A stretch of DNA of 57,768 nt from a virus, in IMG/VR virus record IMGVR_UViG_3300034418_001494, positions 1 to 57,768 of that record. The stretch is one strand, 5' to 3'. The translations under genes and the position numbers were made by a program. Of this stretch, positions 55,037 through 57,768 are shown in pieces. The notes under the pieces are model-generated. The model saw only the letters and a program-made list of their open reading frames with translations. It did no database searches and was not told the DNA's origin. Positions within the stretch are counted from its first letter, which is position 1. The number at the start of each line of letters is the position of its first letter.

Positions 55037-56523
55037 TGTGTGTTCCTGTTCTTAGACTGTGTTCTTGCACTACGGTTTGCATTAGATGCACGGGCTTTTG
55101 CGGACCTTGCGGTGTCGAGAAGTCTATCGTGTTTCTTACGATCTGCATCCTTCTCTCTACGGATCCTCGCCTTCGCAATAACTACTGGATCTGACCCACG
55201 AGGTGCGGCGACTTCGGTAACAGATTTCTTGTAGAGGCGCGCCAACACTCTCGCATCAACACCATTGTATTGTCTTCCAATAGTGGCGGCATAATACCCA
55301 ACGTCATGTCTGAGTTTACCACCAGACTCTTTCTTCTTACGAGTCACAACGTCTTTGAGAGTATCTAGAGCGGCCTTGTAAGTTTTTGGATTAACCTTAT
55401 CACCAATAGCGTCTATCATCCAACGTGGCATCTCATCCAGATCCTTTTTGTACCTGTCCCAAGAATCTTCATCGTACATGTCCTTGAACGCCTTGGTGTA
55501 CTTAGAAGGTTTAGTCTTGGCGGTCTTATCGCCAGGCGCGGGTTTGTAGGCAGAAGCATCATCATCGTCTTTCTTACCGTGTTTCTTGAAGTGTGCGTCT
55601 CTTTTCGCCTTGGTGGACTTTTCTAGTCCTGCGTGATACCTTGCGGGTTGGGTTCCCTCTCTGTCTTTAATGTCAGGGTCTTGATTCTTTCCTGATCCTT
55701 TTTCGACGAGTTCGACTGCATCCAACCATTTGCGTAGTCGAGTGCCATCTGTGCGTTCGACGATAACATAATTGGCCCCGAGCATTGAGACTGTACCCAC
55801 TTCATCAGTTTCTTTGATAACGACTTGATCGCCGATACCATATAGTTCTCCCTGAACATACTGTTCTCTTGTTTCGGAAACAGGAACGAGTTCAACATGG
55901 TTCTTGAACGAACGCTCTTCTTTGAGACCCATACCCTTACGCACGTCATTGAATAGTTTACGTGCGTCCTTGTTAGACATGGACTTGGGTACGCCTTGTG
56001 CGAAGGTAACGAAATCGTTCTTGGATGCGTTCTCACGCTGTTTCGATGCGGACATACCTTCCACACCTTCCGCATCCGGATCGCGTTTACCCGCAGACAC
56101 AACTCTGATTGACTGGAAGTTGTAGAACCCGTGACGCGCCTTCGTACCATTGTACTTGTTCAGGAGTACTTCGAACTCACGCACACGGTCATCACCGACA
56201 ACCATCGTAACCTTCTTGTATCCCTGATCGTAAAGTCTAGAGGCAACGTCGAATACGTTCTTAACGTTCTTGTCGATCATAACACTACGTGCGTGTGTAG
56301 GAAACATCTTACGGACGTGTTTAACTTTGTCTGAATATGAGAGGGGGTCTTTCTTTGGATTGGACACCTGAGACAGATATACCTTGTAGTCTGCCTTGCC
56401 TGATTTGGTTGCAAGGGTATCCATCACTTTACCGTGACCGATAGTAGGCGGGTTCATTCTACCAAAGGTAAAATAAACTTCACGTTCCTCTTCGACCAGA
56501 TATTGTGAGAAATTCTTAATCAT
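55033..56523 (-). CDS. Nucleotidyltransferase-domain protein fused to long charged tail
   Basis: 496 residues from the ATG at 56523; a GTG at 56538 is the alternative. VYFTFGRMNPPTIGHGKVMD is the HxGH-type motif (TIGH) and EGMSASKQRENAS the S-x-(S/T)-K-x-R segment, so the first ~170 residues are a cytidylyl/adenylyltransferase-like domain. QGELYGIGDQVVIKETDEVG is a small beta (KOW-like) domain. The rest is a DUF-type helical region and a strongly basic C-terminus (RSAKARASNANRSARTQSKN). Enzymatic activity inside a virion-type protein would be unusual. Confidence 0.6.
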   Translation of the reverse strand: MIKNFSQYLVEEEREVYFTFGRMNPPTIGHGKVMDTLATKSGKADYKVYLSQVSNPKKDPLSYSDKVKHVRKMFPTHARSVMIDKNVKNVFDVASRLYDQGYKKVTMVVGDDRVREFEVLLNKYNGTKARHGFYNFQSIRVVSAGKRDPDAEGVEGMSASKQRENASKNDFVTFAQGVPKSMSNKDARKLFNDVRKGMGLKEERSFKNHVELVPVSETREQYVQGELYGIGDQVVIKETDEVGTVSMLGANYVIVERTDGTRLRKWLDAVELVEKGSGKNQDPDIKDREGTQPARYHAGLEKSTKAKRDAHFKKHGKKDDDDASAYKPAPGDKTAKTKPSKYTKAFKDMYDEDSWDRYKKDLDEMPRWMIDAIGDKVNPKTYKAALDTLKDVVTRKKKESGGKLRHDVGYYAATIGRQYNGVDARVLARLYKKSVTEVAAPRGSDPVVIAKARIRREKDADRKKHDRLLDTARSAKARASNANRSARTQSKNRNTQ

Positions 56524-56965
56524 CTTTGTTTCCGCCACGCTTCCTTTCGAGTTCCTTCTTCCTCATTTGGGGTAGGAGTTTTCTCGCAAGTTTGTCAATC
56601 TTTGGTTTCATTTTATCTAGACGCTTCTCAATCTCTTGACGCCGTGCATAGGTCAAGTCAGACTTAGAAAGGTTCTTTGTGATTTTCTTTGCGAATGCGT
56701 TACGTGCCGCCTTGCGGGCCCGTTTCATAAGGACTTCTTGATTTGCAATCTTGCGGGCCGCACGTTTACGACCCATTGCGATTTTCGCCTTATTCTTTTT
56801 CATCGCCCGCGCCATCTTGCGGCGGGTCTGCATATCTACTGCCTCACCTGTGTTCCCTGTAGGAATATGTCCTCGACGTTTCTTCGCTTGATATGCGAGT
56901 TCGTCATCACCAGACATAGTAGTATCTGTAGATACGAATTGTTTAAATCCTAATGGCTTCGCCAT
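56516..56965 (-). CDS. Highly basic histone-like late protein
   Basis: 149 residues with a very high Lys/Arg content. MAKPLGFKQFVSTDTTMSGD, then RRKMARAMKKNKAKIAMGRK, RARKAARNAFAKKITKNLSK and MKPKIDKLARKLLPQMRKKE. Candidate DNA-condensing internal head protein, comparable in character to T4 internal proteins. Starts 3 nt after the partial gene upstream. Confidence 0.55.
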   Translation of the reverse strand: MAKPLGFKQFVSTDTTMSGDDELAYQAKKRRGHIPTGNTGEAVDMQTRRKMARAMKKNKAKIAMGRKRAARKIANQEVLMKRARKAARNAFAKKITKNLSKSDLTYARRQEIEKRLDKMKPKIDKLARKLLPQMRKKELERKRGGNKDD

Positions 56966-56968
56966 CGT

Positions 56969-57768
56969 TTAATTCCTCGTTGGTTTATCCCATCCCTTAA
57001 TAACATCTGGTGAAAAGTTGTTGTAGGAGAACTCCATACGATCAACCAATTTCACCGCATCACCACCAAGACGGTCAATTGCCACGTAACCTTCTTCTCC
57101 GGTTACTTGATAACCCTTTCGAGTTTGGACAAAAGTATCAATTGACTTTAGTCTATTAAGTTTATTTATAAGTTTTAGTTTCGCTAAAACAATGACTTTT
57201 TGCAATTCGAACATTTTTATTAGGTTAGTTTTATTCGTTGCAGAGAAGAACTTCATGATTGCATCTAACTTATCCTGTTGGGTCTTCTTACCACGTGCGG
57301 AACTTCTCTTCGCCATCTCCGCCTTAAATTTATCCCTGATCCATTTGATCAGTCCATTGGTGTGTCGAGTAGTATCACCAATGATTGCACCCCTCCTAAC
57401 AAAAGTGTTGTTGTACTGTTCAATCAACTTTGCGAGTTCTTCATCTGCCTCCAGTTGTCGAAGGGTAGTACCAGAGATACTGGCGAATATCGAACCCGCA
57501 GTACTTAGGTATCCGTTAACCTCTTCGGTCTCTTCGGCGGTCATTGTCGCCTTGGTTACATCACGCAACATTGCGTCCTGAGACCAAACTGCGGTAGACT
57601 TTTTAAACTTCGATACGTCCACACCGTAGGACGCTCTCATGTTTTCAAACGAAGTCCCCGTGTAGGTTGTATGCCACACAATACCAATCTTCGCAGACAT
57701 GATAGGACCGGCTTGACCAACCGGAACTGCATAGACAATCGTGTTTGGATGGAAAACCTTGTACGTTG
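56969..57768 (-). CDS. Hypothetical protein, 5' end beyond the window (partial)
   Basis: At least 266 residues. The reading frame remains open past the internal ATG at 57700 to the window edge, and the extra sequence (TYKVFHPNTIVYAVPVGQAG) looks like protein, so the true start lies outside. Helical and basic downstream: KWIRDKFKAEMAKRSSARGK, LDAIMKFFSATNKTNLIKMF, FELQKVIVLAKLKLINKL. Function not recognised; in the block of late internal-head-like genes. Confidence 0.6.
   Translation of the reverse strand, partial: TYKVFHPNTIVYAVPVGQAGPIMSAKIGIVWHTTYTGTSFENMRASYGVDVSKFKKSTAVWSQDAMLRDVTKATMTAEETEEVNGYLSTAGSIFASISGTTLRQLEADEELAKLIEQYNNTFVRRGAIIGDTTRHTNGLIKWIRDKFKAEMAKRSSARGKKTQQDKLDAIMKFFSATNKTNLIKMFELQKVIVLAKLKLINKLNRLKSIDTFVQTRKGYQVTGEEGYVAIDRLGGDAVKLVDRMEFSYNNFSPDVIKGWDKPTRN

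Noticed and set aside
57163-57170. TATAAATA octamer inside the partial gene at the window end
   Set aside because: About 200 nt before the next gene start and within an A/T-rich lysine/asparagine helix; could be chance, so not listed as a promoter.
1-57768. tRNA genes, CRISPR arrays, insertion sequences and attachment sites
   Set aside because: Gaps between genes are short and I saw no cloverleaf, repeat-spacer pattern, transposase or terminal repeats.

Overview
The window reads as part of the genome of a marine T4-like myovirus. The markers are T4-type virion and replication genes (split gp5, gp27-like hub, gp53, gp48, gp4, gp54/gp19-type tube protein, gp26, a tape measure, gp32, gp33), T4-type late promoter boxes (TATAAATA), and a large auxiliary set typical of ocean T4-like phages (phoH, class I ribonucleotide reductase, cupins, carbamoyltransferase, sulfotransferase-like proteins). 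The host cannot be named from the sequence. There are no photosystem genes, and the many TTGACA/TATAAT promoters indicate transcription by a bacterial housekeeping sigma factor. No tRNA, rRNA, insertion sequence or CRISPR array was seen. Genes are packed with ATGA or TAATG overlaps, and no gene-free stretch exceeds about 160 bases.

Layout. 1-11.8 kb: tail baseplate, hub and tape-measure module. The minus-strand half carries gp5 split over three genes (beta-helix part cut by the window edge, an amidase protein, the OB-fold part), the hub, gp53 and gp48. The plus-strand half carries gp4, an unassigned virion-type protein, a tube-fold protein, gp26 with a -1 frameshift extension, and a tape measure carrying an M15-type peptidase domain. 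11.8-19.8 kb (minus): a nucleotidyltransferase/APS-kinase-like pair, gp32, a 2OG-Fe(II) oxygenase, gp33, an SprT-like protease and many small early-type genes behind sigma70-like promoters. 19.8-24.1 kb: two plus-strand genes of unknown function, a P-loop protein, a thermonuclease and an overlapping spanin pair.

24.1-39.9 kb (minus): a 16 kb block of glycosyltransferases, sulfotransferase-type P-loop proteins, methyltransferases, cupins, a glutamine-amidotransferase-fold protein, a ferritin-like di-iron protein, a radical SAM/SPASM protein, a carbamoyltransferase and a HAD phosphatase. It looks like a surface-glycan synthesis or decoration system. The APS-kinase-like gene at 12 kb could supply its sulfate donor. 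39.8-44.1 kb: an M15 endolysin, phoH and a run of small conserved genes. 44.1-49.6 kb: an adenylate-forming enzyme, a GIY-YIG protein, a zinc-ribbon miniprotein, and nrdB, iscU and an nrdA-glutaredoxin fusion.

49.7-57.8 kb (minus): late virion-type genes with lysine-rich, acidic or repetitive proteins, some with LxE/IxxE-A motifs resembling prohead protease sites, a nucleotidyltransferase-domain fusion, a coiled-coil/TM protein (holin candidate) and a gene cut by the window end.

The strongest unusual observations are: a canonical T TTT TTA slippery heptamer at the end of gp26 that would fuse it to the downstream ORF just before the tape measure, like lambda G/GT; gp5 broken into three genes with the lysozyme exchanged for an amidase; the sulfation/glycan block; a phage iscU sitting between the two RNR subunits; and a recurrent promoter-leader cassette copied through the early regions, with further consensus promoters hidden inside genes.
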